Of a DNA stretch of 64,000 nt, positions 1 through 7,909 are shown piece after piece (position 1 is the first letter of the stretch; every line of letters starts with the position of its first letter). The stretch comes from Streptomyces litmocidini (GTDB taxonomy: Bacteria; Actinomycetota; Actinomycetes; Streptomycetales; Streptomycetaceae), in assembly GCF_014649755.1 (NCBI RefSeq), contig NZ_BMTQ01000016.1, positions 117,244 to 181,243 of the forward strand, read 5' to 3'. The notes beneath the pieces were generated by a model that did not search any database, was not told where the DNA came from, and saw only the letters and a program-made list of their open reading frames with translations. The translations under genes and the position numbers were made by a program.

Positions 1-2
1 AC

Positions 3-638
3 GGCCTCGTCGTCCTCGCCGAGACCTCCATCCCCTCCGGCCTCGCCGCCCTCCTCGTCGCCGCCGTCCCCGTCTGGGTCGTCCTGCTCCGCACGGTCTT
101 CGGCGACCGCCCCGGCCCCGGCGCGTACGGCGGCGTCCTGCTCGGCTTCGCCGGCCTCGGCGTCCTCACCGTCCCCGGCCTCAGCGGCGAGGTGAAGATC
201 GGCGGCGTCCTGCTCGTCCTCGTCGCGGCCCTGCTGTGGGCCACCGGCTCCGTCTCCTCCGCCCGGCTGACCATGCCCGCCAACCCCTTCACGGCGAGCG
301 CGTACGAGATGCTGGCCGGCGGCCTCGCCGCGCTCGCCCTCGGTCTCCTGCGCGGCGAGCACCACGGCCTCGACCTGGGCGCCGTCTCCGGCCACTCCTG
401 GGCCGCCCTCGCCTACCTGGTCGTCTTCGGCTCGCTCGTCGCCTTCACCGCGTACGCCTGGCTCCTCCAGACCGCGCCCGTCTCCCTCGCCGCCACCTAC
501 GCCTACGTGAACCCGGTCGTCGCCGTCCTGCTCGGCGCCCTCGTCCTCGACGAGGCCCTGACCTGGCCGATCCTCCTCGGCGGCGCGATCGTCGTCGGAG
601 GGGTCTGCCTCATCGTCTCGACCGAGCGGCGCGGATGA
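3..638 (+). CDS. EamA/DMT-family transporter, 5' end outside the window
   Basis: The frame is open from the left edge, so the start codon lies upstream. About 211 C-terminal residues are visible. They form repeated hydrophobic stretches (for example VAAVPVWVVLLRTVFG, VLLVLVAALLWATGSVSSA, LAYLVVFGSLVAFTAYAWLL, NPVVAVLLGALVLDEALTW, ILLGGAIVVGGVCLIVS) typical of the second half of ten-helix drug/metabolite transporters. The AYVNPVVAVLLGALVLDE block is characteristic of EamA domains. The protein is an inner-membrane exporter or permease, and its substrate cannot be read from the sequence. It ends with TGA, followed by a long GC-rich gap containing a hairpin. An internal GTG at 192 is not the start, because conserved helices precede it. 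Confidence 0.85.
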   Translation, partial: GLVVLAETSIPSGLAALLVAAVPVWVVLLRTVFGDRPGPGAYGGVLLGFAGLGVLTVPGLSGEVKIGGVLLVLVAALLWATGSVSSARLTMPANPFTASAYEMLAGGLAALALGLLRGEHHGLDLGAVSGHSWAALAYLVVFGSLVAFTAYAWLLQTAPVSLAATYAYVNPVVAVLLGALVLDEALTWPILLGGAIVVGGVCLIVSTERRG

Positions 639-1279
639 CCATCCGTCCCCTGCCCTGACGGAGCCTCGGCCGTTTCGAGCCGGGGGGCGGGGACCCGCAC
701 GGCCGCGCACACCACCGACGGCACGGCACGGCACGGAGAGGGCGGGCCCGCCTGCCCGCCCCGCCGGCGGCGAGCGGCGTGCCGCTCGCCCTCGCCGGAG
801 GTCTCGCCTCCTTGCGCCGCCCCCGAACCGGGCCACCTGCCGGGCGACTTCGAGCGGAGCGCCACGGCGATGCGCGCGGGAGGCGGTCGCGCGACCCTCC
901 TACCCGGCACGGGCGGGACCGCGACGAGCCGTGCGTCTTCTGCTCCGTCACCGGTGGCTCGGGGGACGAGCGCACCTTCTCCCGGGGCAGGGGCAGGGGC
1001 GGGGGTGAGGGCGAAGGCGAGGACGGCGGCGACGGCGGACCCACGGGCTTGTTCCGTTACGAGGCCCGGTCGTCACCGCCCGCCGGGACACCGGAACGCG
1101 GCAGCCCTCCTCGGCGTGCCGGGCCGGTGACCGCGCCCCGGCCCCGGCCGCTTCGGCCGAAGCGGACAGAGTCGCCACCCCCACTACTCCATACCGGACA
1201 AGCCCGTGCCCGCCGTCCCGGCCCTACGGTGTCACCAGAGCAACCGCTCGCACCCCGAAACGGAAAGGGCCGGGACGCA
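639..1279. other. 641-bp gap without a convincing gene
   Basis: The stretch is very GC-rich and low in complexity (GCACGGCACGGCACGG at 721, G-rich tracts near 1000). Frames through it on both strands give Arg/Pro/Gly-rich translations without recognisable domains. The frame of the downstream aldehyde dehydrogenase stays open back to 779, but this part resembles no family N-terminus. Apart from the hairpin at 770-789 I see nothing definite. A promoter for the dehydrogenase should lie near 1150-1250, but I cannot identify boxes. Confidence 0.6.
770..789 (+). terminator. Perfect 9-bp inverted repeat, possible terminator
   Basis: Arms GCGAGCGGC and GCCGCTCGC are separated by 2 nt, and complementary G/C bases continue outside. 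There is no T tract. It lies about 130 bp after the EamA stop and may end that transcript, as U-less hairpins often do in Streptomyces. Confidence 0.35.
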
Positions 1280-2725
1280 ATGACGACCACCCACGCCTTC
1301 TGGCTCGCCGGCCGCGAGGCCACCGGCGACGCCACCTTCGACGTCACGAACTCGTACGACGGACGTCTGGTCGGCAAGGTCAGCGTGCCCACCGAGGCCC
1401 AGGTCGAGGAGGCCGTCGCCGCCGCGCACGCCGTCGTCGACGAGTTCGCCGCGACCCCGGCGCACGTCCGCGCCGCCGCCCTCGACCACGTGTCGAAGCG
1501 GCTCGCCGAGCGCACCGAGGAGATCGCCCAGCTGATCTCCGCCGAGAACGGCAAGCCCATCAAGTGGGCCCGCGGCGAGGTCGGTCGCGCCGTCTCCGTC
1601 TTCCGTTTCGCCGCCGAGGAGGCCCGCCGCTGGAACGCCGGCGAGGCCCAGCGCCTGGACACCGAGGCCGGCGGCGCGGGCCGCCTCGCCCTCACCCGTC
1701 GCATCCCCAAGGGCGTCGTCCTCGGCATCGCGCCGTTCAACTTCCCGCTGAACCTCAGCGCCCACAAGGTCGCCCCGGCCATCGCCGTCGGCGCCCCCAT
1801 CATCCTCAAGCCGGCCCCGTCGACCCCGATCTCCTCCCTGATCCTGGGCGAGATCCTGGCCGAGACCGACCTGCCGGCCGGCTCCTGGTCGATCCTGACC
1901 GTGCCGAACGACCGCATGCCCGCCCTCGTCCAGGACGAGCGCCTCCCGGTCATCTCCTTCACCGGCTCCGACAAGGTCGGCTACGCCATCCAGCAGTCGG
2001 TGCCGCACAAGCACTGCACCCTGGAGCTCGGCGGCAACGCCGCGGCCGTCGTCCTGCCCGACTGGTCCTCCGAGGCCGACCTGGACTGGGCCGCGAGCCG
2101 CATCGCGACCTTCTCCAACTACCAGGGCGGCCAGTCCTGCATCTCCGTGCAGCGCGTGATCGTCGACGCCTCGGTCCACGACCGCCTGGTGCCGAAGATC
2201 GTCGCCGCCGTCGAGGCGCAGGTCACCGGCGACCCGGCGGACGACGCCACCGACGTCGGCCCGCTCGTCGACGAGGCCGCCGCCCAGCGCGTCGAGTCCT
2301 GGGTCGACGAGGCCGTCGCGGCCGGCGCCAAGCTCCTCGCCGGTGGCAAGCGCGAGGGCGCGACCTACGCCCCGACCGTCCTCACCGACCTCCCGGCCGA
2401 CGTCACCCTGGCCCGCGCCGAGGTCTTCGGCCCGGTCCTGACCATCGCCAAGGTCGACGGCGAGGCCGAGGCCTTCGCCGCGGTCAACGACTCGGACTTC
2501 GGCCTCCAGGCCGGTGTCTTCACCCACGACCTGCAGACCGCCTTCCGCGCCCACCGCGCCCTGGAGGTCGGCGGCGTGATCGTCGGCGACGTCCCCTCGT
2601 ACCGCGCCGACCAGATGCCGTACGGCGGCGCCAAGCGCTCCGGCGTCGGCCGCGAGGGCGTCAAGTACGCGATGGACGACTACACCTACGAGCGCGTGCT
2701 CGTCCTGACGGGCCTCGCCCTCTGA
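1280..2725 (+). CDS. Aldehyde dehydrogenase (NAD(P)-dependent)
   Basis: This 481-residue protein has the usual length of the aldehyde dehydrogenase superfamily and oxidises an aldehyde to an acid. Visible marks are the cofactor-binding PFNFPLN segment, the LKPAPSTP stretch, FTGS, the general-base glutamate in ELGGN (E249), the catalytic cysteine in GGQSCIS (C287), and the EVFGPV block near the C-terminus. The ATG at 1280 is chosen because it begins the family-like region and has a GGAAAGG stretch about 11 nt upstream. The frame continues upstream without homology. The specific substrate is not evident; the family includes succinate-semialdehyde, lactaldehyde and glyceraldehyde-phosphate enzymes. 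It is a single-gene unit closed by a strong hairpin. Confidence 0.93.
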   Translation: MTTTHAFWLAGREATGDATFDVTNSYDGRLVGKVSVPTEAQVEEAVAAAHAVVDEFAATPAHVRAAALDHVSKRLAERTEEIAQLISAENGKPIKWARGEVGRAVSVFRFAAEEARRWNAGEAQRLDTEAGGAGRLALTRRIPKGVVLGIAPFNFPLNLSAHKVAPAIAVGAPIILKPAPSTPISSLILGEILAETDLPAGSWSILTVPNDRMPALVQDERLPVISFTGSDKVGYAIQQSVPHKHCTLELGGNAAAVVLPDWSSEADLDWAASRIATFSNYQGGQSCISVQRVIVDASVHDRLVPKIVAAVEAQVTGDPADDATDVGPLVDEAAAQRVESWVDEAVAAGAKLLAGGKREGATYAPTVLTDLPADVTLARAEVFGPVLTIAKVDGEAEAFAAVNDSDFGLQAGVFTHDLQTAFRAHRALEVGGVIVGDVPSYRADQMPYGGAKRSGVGREGVKYAMDDYTYERVLVLTGLAL

Positions 2726-2747
2726 GGGGGACGCCCCACCCTGATCA

Positions 2748-2784
2748 GGCGGTCCGAGCCCACTGTGCGGGGGCTCGGACCGCC
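2748..2784. terminator. 14-bp perfect hairpin between convergent genes
   Basis: Arms 2748-2761 and 2771-2784 are fully complementary with a 9-nt loop, followed by TTTCCT on the plus strand. It sits between the aldehyde dehydrogenase and the convergent small monooxygenase, so it can serve both. Confidence 0.85.
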
Positions 2785-2789
2785 TTTCC

Positions 2790-3092
2790 TCATGCGACGG
2801 GGGCGTCCACGAGACGGATCACCTCGGCGGGCCCCGCGCGGAACGCCTTGTTCGCGGCGTCGGCCGCGACCACGTGCGGGGCGGCGTCGTGCGCCGCGAG
2901 GGCCCCGGCCGAGGCCCAGCGCTCGATCAGGGCGAAGCGGTCGGGGTCGTCGGCCACCCGGTGGAGGTCGTACTGCAGACAGCCGTCCTCCGCCCGCACC
3001 AGGGGCGCGAGCGCATCGAAGGCGGCGACCTGTTCCGCGCCCCGGCCGGGCAGCGTGGTGACGAGGACGATGAGCTTGATCGACTGAGACAT
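2790..3092 (-). CDS. Antibiotic biosynthesis monooxygenase (ABM)-fold protein
   Basis: This 100-residue protein begins MSQSIKLIVLVTTLPGRGAEQVAAF. It has the single ABM-domain pattern: an N-terminal beta strand, a helix, then EDGCLQYDLHRVADDPDRFALIERW and AAHDAAPHV. Small dimeric members of this family oxidise quinols or similar aromatics, or bind haem, and many act in general metabolism rather than antibiotic synthesis. Length and strand order fit YgiN-like quinol monooxygenases. The ATG at 3092 is the only start before the divergent acyl-CoA dehydrogenase. The 132-bp space between them must hold both promoters. The function is inferred from the fold only. Confidence 0.8.
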   Translation of the reverse strand: MSQSIKLIVLVTTLPGRGAEQVAAFDALAPLVRAEDGCLQYDLHRVADDPDRFALIERWASAGALAAHDAAPHVVAADAANKAFRAGPAEVIRLVDAPVA

Positions 3093-3224
3093 GCCGCGGA
3101 CCCTACGCGCGGCCGGCCGGGACGGCGCCGGCGTCTCACCGGAAGGACGTACCCGGAGGCCCCTGCTCCCCTTTCCGGACCCGCCGGTATCGGGTACGAC
3201 GGACAGGAGCCCAAGGAGGTGTCC

Positions 3225-5147
3225 ATGTCCGCACCCGTACGGCAGCCCAAGGTCACGGAGCGCGAGGCCAGGCAGGTCGCCGAGGCCGCGCGCGAGCGGG
3301 ACTGGCACAGACCGAGCTTCGCCAAGGAACTGTTCCTCGGCCGGTTCCGCCTCGACCTCGTCCACCCGCACCCGCTCCCCGCCGCCGAGGACGTCCGGCG
3401 CGGCGAGGCCTTCCTCGCCGTCCTCCGCGACTTCTGCGAGACCCGGATCGACGGCGCCCGCATCGAACGCGAGGCCCGCATCCCCGACGAGACGATCACC
3501 GGACTCAAGGAGATCGGCGCCCTCGGGATGAAGATCGACCCGAAGTACGGGGGGCTCGGCCTCACCCAGCTGTACTACAACCGCGCCCTCGCCCTCGTCG
3601 GCTCCGCCAGCCCCGCCGTCGGCGCCCTGCTCTCCGCGCATCAGTCGATCGGAGTACCGCAGCCGCTGAAACTCTTCGGCACCCGGGAACAGAAGGACGC
3701 CTTCCTGCCCCGGCTCGCCCGCACCGACCTCTCGGCCTTCCTGCTCACCGAGCCCGACGTCGGTTCCGACCCGGCCCGCCTCGCCACCACCGCCGTGCCC
3801 GACGGCGACGAGTACGTCCTCGACGGCGTGAAGCTCTGGACCACCAACGGCGTCGTCGCCGACCTCCTCGTCGTCATGGCCCGCGTCCCCGCCTCCGAAG
3901 GACACCCCGGCGGCATCACCGCCTTCGTCGTCGAGGCCGACGCGCCCGGCATCACCGTCGAGCACCGCAACGCCTTCATGGGCCTGCGCGGCCTGGAGAA
4001 CGGCGTCACCCGCTTCCACCGCGTCCGCGTCCCCGCCGGAAACCGGATCGGCCCCGAGGGCGCCGGCCTCAAGATCGCCCTCACCACCCTCAACACCGGC
4101 CGGCTCTCCCTCCCCGCGGCCTGCGCGGGCGCCGCCAAATGGTGTCTGAAGATCGCCCGCGAATGGTCGGGGGAGCGCGAGCAGTGGGGCAGGCCGATCG
4201 GCCGCCACGAAGCCGTCTCGACCAAGATCTCCTTCATCGCGGCCACCGCCTTCGCCCTGGAGGCCGTCGTCGACCTCGCCTCCCAGATGGCCGACGAGGA
4301 CCGCAACGACATCCGCATCGAGGCCGCCCTCGCCAAGCTGTACGGCTCCGAGAAGGCCTGGCTCATCGCCGACGAACTCGTCCAGATCCGGGGCGGCCGC
4401 GGCTACGAGACCGCCGACTCCCTCGCGGCCCGCGGCGAACGGGCCGTCCCCGCCGAGCAGTTGCTCCGCGACCTCCGCATCAACCGCATCTTCGAGGGCT
4501 CGACGGAGATCATGCACCTGCTGATCGCCCGCGAGGCCGTCGACGCGCACCTGTCCGTCGCCGGTGACCTCATCGACCCCGACAAGTCCCTCGCCGACAA
4601 GGCGAGGGCCGGCGCCAGGGCCGGAGGGTTCTACGCCCGCTGGCTCCCGGGACTGGTCGCCGGCGCCGGACAGCTCCCCGGTTCGTACGGAGAGTTCGGC
4701 GCCCTCGCGGGCCACCTCCGGTACGTCGAGCGGACCTCCCGCAAGCTCGCCCGCTCCACCTTCTACGCGATGTCCCGCTGGCAGGGCCGCATGGAACTCA
4801 AGCAGGCCTTCCTCGGGCGGATCGTCGACATCGGTGCGGAACTCTTCGCGATGAGCGCGGCGTGCGTCCGTGCGGAGCTCCTCCGCACCACGACCGACCA
4901 CGGCCGTGAGGCGCACCAACTCGCCGACGCCTTCTGCCGGCAGGCCCGCCTCCGCACCGAGGAACTCTTCACCCGCCTCTGGTCCAACACGGACGACCTC
5001 GACCGGCGGATCGTCGACGCGGTCCTCGGCGGGGCGTACACCTGGCTGGAGGAGGGCGTCATCGACCCGAGCGGCTCGGGCCCCTGGATCGCGGACACGT
5101 CCCCGGGCCCGTCCCGGAAGGAGGACGTCCACCGCCGCCTTCCCTGA
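3225..5147 (+). CDS. Acyl-CoA dehydrogenase, long VLCAD-like form
   Basis: This 640-residue FAD enzyme catalyses alpha,beta-dehydrogenation of acyl-CoA in beta-oxidation. A strong AAGGAGGT ribosome site lies 4 nt before ATG 3225. Domains in order are: an N-terminal helical domain to about residue 180; a beta domain with FLLTEPDVGSDPA and LDGVKLWTTNG; a C-terminal helical domain with IRGGRGYET and RINRIFEGSTEIM; then about 200 extra residues, as in very-long-chain enzymes. The glutamate in IFEGS (E424) aligns with the catalytic base of medium- and very-long-chain members. The extra C-terminal domain suggests a long-chain substrate and perhaps membrane association; this is inference. It is divergent from the ABM-fold gene. 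Confidence 0.93.
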   Translation: MSAPVRQPKVTEREARQVAEAARERDWHRPSFAKELFLGRFRLDLVHPHPLPAAEDVRRGEAFLAVLRDFCETRIDGARIEREARIPDETITGLKEIGALGMKIDPKYGGLGLTQLYYNRALALVGSASPAVGALLSAHQSIGVPQPLKLFGTREQKDAFLPRLARTDLSAFLLTEPDVGSDPARLATTAVPDGDEYVLDGVKLWTTNGVVADLLVVMARVPASEGHPGGITAFVVEADAPGITVEHRNAFMGLRGLENGVTRFHRVRVPAGNRIGPEGAGLKIALTTLNTGRLSLPAACAGAAKWCLKIAREWSGEREQWGRPIGRHEAVSTKISFIAATAFALEAVVDLASQMADEDRNDIRIEAALAKLYGSEKAWLIADELVQIRGGRGYETADSLAARGERAVPAEQLLRDLRINRIFEGSTEIMHLLIAREAVDAHLSVAGDLIDPDKSLADKARAGARAGGFYARWLPGLVAGAGQLPGSYGEFGALAGHLRYVERTSRKLARSTFYAMSRWQGRMELKQAFLGRIVDIGAELFAMSAACVRAELLRTTTDHGREAHQLADAFCRQARLRTEELFTRLWSNTDDLDRRIVDAVLGGAYTWLEEGVIDPSGSGPWIADTSPGPSRKEDVHRRLP

Positions 5148-5204
5148 CCGGTCCGTCGTGACCCCCCTCCACCGGGGCGGGGCGGGTCGCGACCCCGGCC
5201 CGGT

Positions 5205-6725
5205 TCAGGTGGATTCGAGGACCGGGCGGACCTCGACGGTCTCCGGGGCGGGGAGGCTCCGGGCCGGTCCGACGGCTTCCCCGTCCGAGGCGGTGAGCGC
5301 ACCCGGGCCGGTGGAACGGCGCGGCGCCGCGGGGCCCTCCGCGGACCTGGACCTCGTCAGCCACAGGCCGGTGAACACGGCGGTGGCCGAGGTGAGCGCG
5401 CCGGCCGCGAGGAAGGCGCCGTCGAGGCCGGCCTCGAACGAGGCGCCGCCGGACTGCCGGGTGCGGACGACGGCTCCGAGCACCGCCACGCCCAGCACCG
5501 CGCCGATCTGCCGGGCGGTGCTGCTGAGGCCGGAGGCGAGGCCGCCTTCCTGCGGGCCGACCGCCTGGACGGCGGCTCCGGTCAGGGGGGACAGGGTCAG
5601 GGCGAAGCCGGTGCCGACGACCGCCAGCCGCCACCACACGTTCCCGTATCCGGTGTCGGCGTGCACCGTGCCCAGCGCGAGGAGGCCCGGGCCGGCCAGG
5701 GCCAGACCGGCGGTGACCACGACGCGGAAGCCGTACCGGGCGGCGAGCCGGCCCGCGTACGGGCTGACGATCACCATGGCGAGGGACATCGGCAGGGTCT
5801 GCAGGCCGGCGCGCAGGATCGAGCTGCCCTGGACGTACACGAAGAACTGGGAGAAGAAGAACGACGAACCCATGAGCGCGAACCCCACCACGGCCATGGC
5901 GGTGGTGGACACGGTGAACAGCCGCTGCCGGAACAGCCCCGGCGGCAGCATCGGAGCGGAACGGCGCGCTTCGACGGCGACGAAGGCGGCGAGGAGGACC
6001 ACCGCGGCGGCGAAGCCGCCCAGGACCACCGGCGACGTCCAGCCGCGGGCCCCACCCTCGATCAGCCCGTAGGTCAGCGCCCCCACCCCCAGGGCGGACA
6101 GCACCGTGCCCGGGACGTCGATCGCGGGGGCGCTCGGGTTGCGGGACTCGTCGAGGCGGCGCAGGCCGACCAGCAGGACCACGCCGATGGGCAGGTTCAC
6201 CAGGAAGACGGCGGGCCAGCCGAAGGCGTCCGTCAGCACGCCGCCGGCCACGGGGCCCGCGGCCAGACCGATCCCGCTGAACCCGGCCCACAGCCCGATC
6301 GCCTTGATCCGTTCCTGCGGCACGGGATGGGCGGCGGTGAGCAGGGCGAGCGAGGCGGGGCTCAGCGCCGCGGCCCCGATGCCCTGCAGCACCCGGCCGA
6401 CGAGCAGCCAGCCGAGCGAGGGCGCGAGGCTGCACACCAGCGACGCGGCGGTGAACACCGCCACACCGGTCAGGTACACCCGCTTGCGGCCGAACCGGTC
6501 GGCGAGGACACCGCCGGCCAGCAGCAGCATGGCGACCAGCAGGACGTACGCGTCGACGATCCATTGCAGACCGGTCAACCGGGTGTGCAGCCGGTGCTGC
6601 ATGTCGGGCAGTGCCGCTCCGACGATCGTGTTGTCGAGCAGGACCATGAACTGGCCCAGGCAGGTCACCGCGAGCAGCACGGCCCGGTTCGATCGACCGC
6701 CTGGGGCGGCGGGCGATGCAGCCAT
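5205..6725 (-). CDS. MFS drug/H+ antiporter, DHA2 family (14 TM)
   Basis: This 506-residue membrane protein is an exporter of the DHA2 (14-helix) type. Visible are FMVLLDNTIVGAALP in helix 1, LQWIVDAYVLLVAMLLLAGG, the loop motif GVLADRFGRKRVY (MFS motif A), and the motif-C-like region GLAAGPVAGGVLTDAFGW in helix 5. The last ~40 residues are hydrophilic. ATG 6725 is preceded on the minus strand by GGGAGGAA. An upstream in-frame ATG at 6851 would place the operator region inside the gene and is rejected. It is transcribed divergently from a TetR-family gene, with two matching operators between them, so it is probably repressed by that regulator and induced by an exported compound, which is unknown. 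Confidence 0.92.
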   Translation of the reverse strand: MAASPAAPGGRSNRAVLLAVTCLGQFMVLLDNTIVGAALPDMQHRLHTRLTGLQWIVDAYVLLVAMLLLAGGVLADRFGRKRVYLTGVAVFTAASLVCSLAPSLGWLLVGRVLQGIGAAALSPASLALLTAAHPVPQERIKAIGLWAGFSGIGLAAGPVAGGVLTDAFGWPAVFLVNLPIGVVLLVGLRRLDESRNPSAPAIDVPGTVLSALGVGALTYGLIEGGARGWTSPVVLGGFAAAVVLLAAFVAVEARRSAPMLPPGLFRQRLFTVSTTAMAVVGFALMGSSFFFSQFFVYVQGSSILRAGLQTLPMSLAMVIVSPYAGRLAARYGFRVVVTAGLALAGPGLLALGTVHADTGYGNVWWRLAVVGTGFALTLSPLTGAAVQAVGPQEGGLASGLSSTARQIGAVLGVAVLGAVVRTRQSGGASFEAGLDGAFLAAGALTSATAVFTGLWLTRSRSAEGPAAPRRSTGPGALTASDGEAVGPARSLPAPETVEVRPVLEST

Positions 6726-6795
6726 GGAGGTTCCTCCCGTTCGTCGGACGCGCCCGGACGCGGTCCCCGTGGACGGCGACACGCCCGGGCGCCCT

Positions 6796-6816
6796 AACGC
6801 AGCTGATTGCTGCGTT
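6796..6816. promoter_or_regulatory. Operator 1 for the TetR regulator (AACGCA-N9-TGCGTT)
   Basis: This is a perfect inverted repeat, extended to 6793-6819 with 10-bp arms CCTAACGCAG/CTGCGTTAGG. It lies between the divergent MFS and TetR genes. The same half-sites with the same 9-nt spacer recur at 6845-6865, 49 bp away centre to centre. Confidence 0.75.
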
Positions 6817-6844
6817 AGGTGACTGTAAGGAGGGTCGCCCCGTA

Positions 6845-6870
6845 AACGCAAGTGTTGACTGCGTTAAGGT
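6845..6870 (+). promoter_or_regulatory. Operator 2 overlapping the tetR -10 box
   Basis: Half-sites AACGCA (6845) and TGCGTT (6860) with a 9-nt spacer repeat operator 1. The right half-site overlaps TAAGGT (6865-6870), a TANNNT -10 hexamer ending exactly 7 nt before the regulator's ATG. This implies a leaderless mRNA and autorepression by occlusion. Confidence 0.6.
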
Positions 6871-6877
6871 GGGGCGC

Positions 6878-7444
6878 ATGAACGAGCGAGAGCGAACCCG
6901 GCGGCCCGGCGGGCGCAGCGCCCGCGTCGGCGCGGAGGTGCACCAGGCCGTCACCGACCTGATCGGCGAGCGCGGCTACGGCAACTTCACCGTCCGGGAG
7001 GTCGCGGCCCGCGCGGGCGTGGCCGACAGCAGCATCTACCGCCGGTGGGGCAACCTGGAGACCCTCCTCACCGACGTGGCGCTCACCCGCCTCAACACGC
7101 GGTCCCCGATGCCCGACACCGGAAGCCTCGCCGGCGACCTGCGCGCCTACGCGGCCCAAGTGGCCCGCGAGATCACCGGACCCGACGGTCCGGCGGTGCT
7201 GCACCTCGCCGTCGCCCTGTCGAACAGCGGTCAGCAGGGCCTGCGGGCCGGTGCCGACCTGCGCGCCGAACGCACCCGGCAACTGCAGTCCGTGCTCGAT
7301 CGCGCCCGCGAGCGCGGCGAGCCCGCACCCGACGCGCTGGAGGTGCTGGACCACGTCCTGGCCCCGATGTACATCCGCGTCCTGTTCGGCATGGGCCCGC
7401 TCACCCGGGACTACACCGACGGACTGGTCACCCGGCTGCTGTGA
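6878..7444 (+). CDS. TetR-family transcriptional regulator
   Basis: The 188-residue protein starts MNERERTRRPGGRSARVG. It carries an N-terminal TetR helix-turn-helix: VHQAVTDLIGERGYGNFTV, then REVAARAGVADSSIYRRWGNLETLL. The remaining ~120 residues form the variable ligand-binding/dimer part. The position is classic: divergent from an MFS exporter with two operators of identical geometry in the shared region. I infer local repression of both genes relieved by an exported ligand. No Shine-Dalgarno stands before ATG 6878, and the -10-like TAAGGT suggests the transcript starts at the ATG. Confidence 0.93.
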   Translation: MNERERTRRPGGRSARVGAEVHQAVTDLIGERGYGNFTVREVAARAGVADSSIYRRWGNLETLLTDVALTRLNTRSPMPDTGSLAGDLRAYAAQVAREITGPDGPAVLHLAVALSNSGQQGLRAGADLRAERTRQLQSVLDRARERGEPAPDALEVLDHVLAPMYIRVLFGMGPLTRDYTDGLVTRLL

Positions 7445-7529
7445 CCCCGGATCGACGACACGGGGACGATGCCCGCCCCGCGCCCCGCCGCTGCGGGCGG
7501 CGTCCCCGCCGTTGTGGGCGGCGCCCCGC

Positions 7530-7777
7530 CGTTGTGGGCAGTCGTTCTGCTGGGGCGGAACGGGTGGGCACAACGGAACGGCGCCCCTTGCCGGCGCCCG
7601 AGGCTGCTGCGCCTTGACCCGCACCGGCAGGTACGGCGCACCCGTGGTGCGGGTTCAGGCGCGGAACGCGGAGGCGCCGCTGAAGGGCGCCGTCCCGTGT
7701 GCCCACCCTCCCCCAAGCTCTCGGCTTCGCTCGAGCAGGGGGGACCCCCTCGCCCAGCGGGACGATTGCCCACACGG
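7530..7777 (-). repeat. Composite palindromic repeat, copy A (248 bp, inverted orientation)
   Basis: Shares its whole architecture with 16567-16813 and 32138-32346 when read on the minus strand: an end hairpin with outer stem CCGTGTG/CACACGG, a central stem (here 7611-7625 with 7646-7660, two mismatches), and a second end hairpin with outer stem CGTTGTG/CACAACG (7530-7536 with 7569-7575). The hairpin at the right end is interrupted by a ~42-bp GC-rich element (7709-7750) containing GCTTCGCTCGAGCAGGGG. It lies between the TetR gene and the EPSP-synthase gene. Confidence 0.85.
7709..7750 (+). repeat. Nested ~42-bp element, copy 1
   Basis: TCCCCCAAGCTCTCGGCTTC onward, ending in GGGGGGACCCCCT. 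It replaces a 4-nt stem segment found in copy C. A nearly identical copy is at 16743-16785 in the same relative place. It can fold through CCCCC/GGGGG and GCTC/GAGC. Confidence 0.8.
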
Positions 7778-7909
7778 GCGGGCGGTCGCCCCGCCCCGCA
7801 GGGCGCGAGCCCCGCGCGGCGGGGCGACCGCCCGCCGGGCGCGGGCCCATGGGGGTCCACGTGGCGGACCGTCCCGCCCCCGCGCCGCAGGCCACGGCAG
7901 GATGGCCCC

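Larger units (their letters stand above)
7445..7909. other. 465-bp gap holding palindromic repeat copy A and flanking short repeats
   Basis: Before the palindrome are near-tandem ~21-bp units containing GTTGTGGGCGGCGCC (about 7480-7530). After it are GC-rich inverted segments (7778-7850). No gene is supported: the frames open here encode Arg/Pro/Gly-rich sequence that changes at the repeat boundaries. Confidence 0.7.

Noticed and set aside
779..1279. 500-nt N-terminal extension of the aldehyde dehydrogenase
   Set aside because: The frame is open but the encoded Arg/Pro/Gly sequence has no relation to the family; ATG 1280 has a ribosome site and the usual N-terminus.
3091..3531. Plus-strand frame upstream of and overlapping the acyl-CoA dehydrogenase
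   Set aside because: Arg/Pro/Ser-rich shadow frame with no domain; the dehydrogenase has a strong ribosome site at 3213-3220.
7530..7777. Insertion sequence or transposon
   Set aside because: No transposase frame lies in or near any of the three copies, and no target-site duplication is visible; kept as a non-coding repeat.
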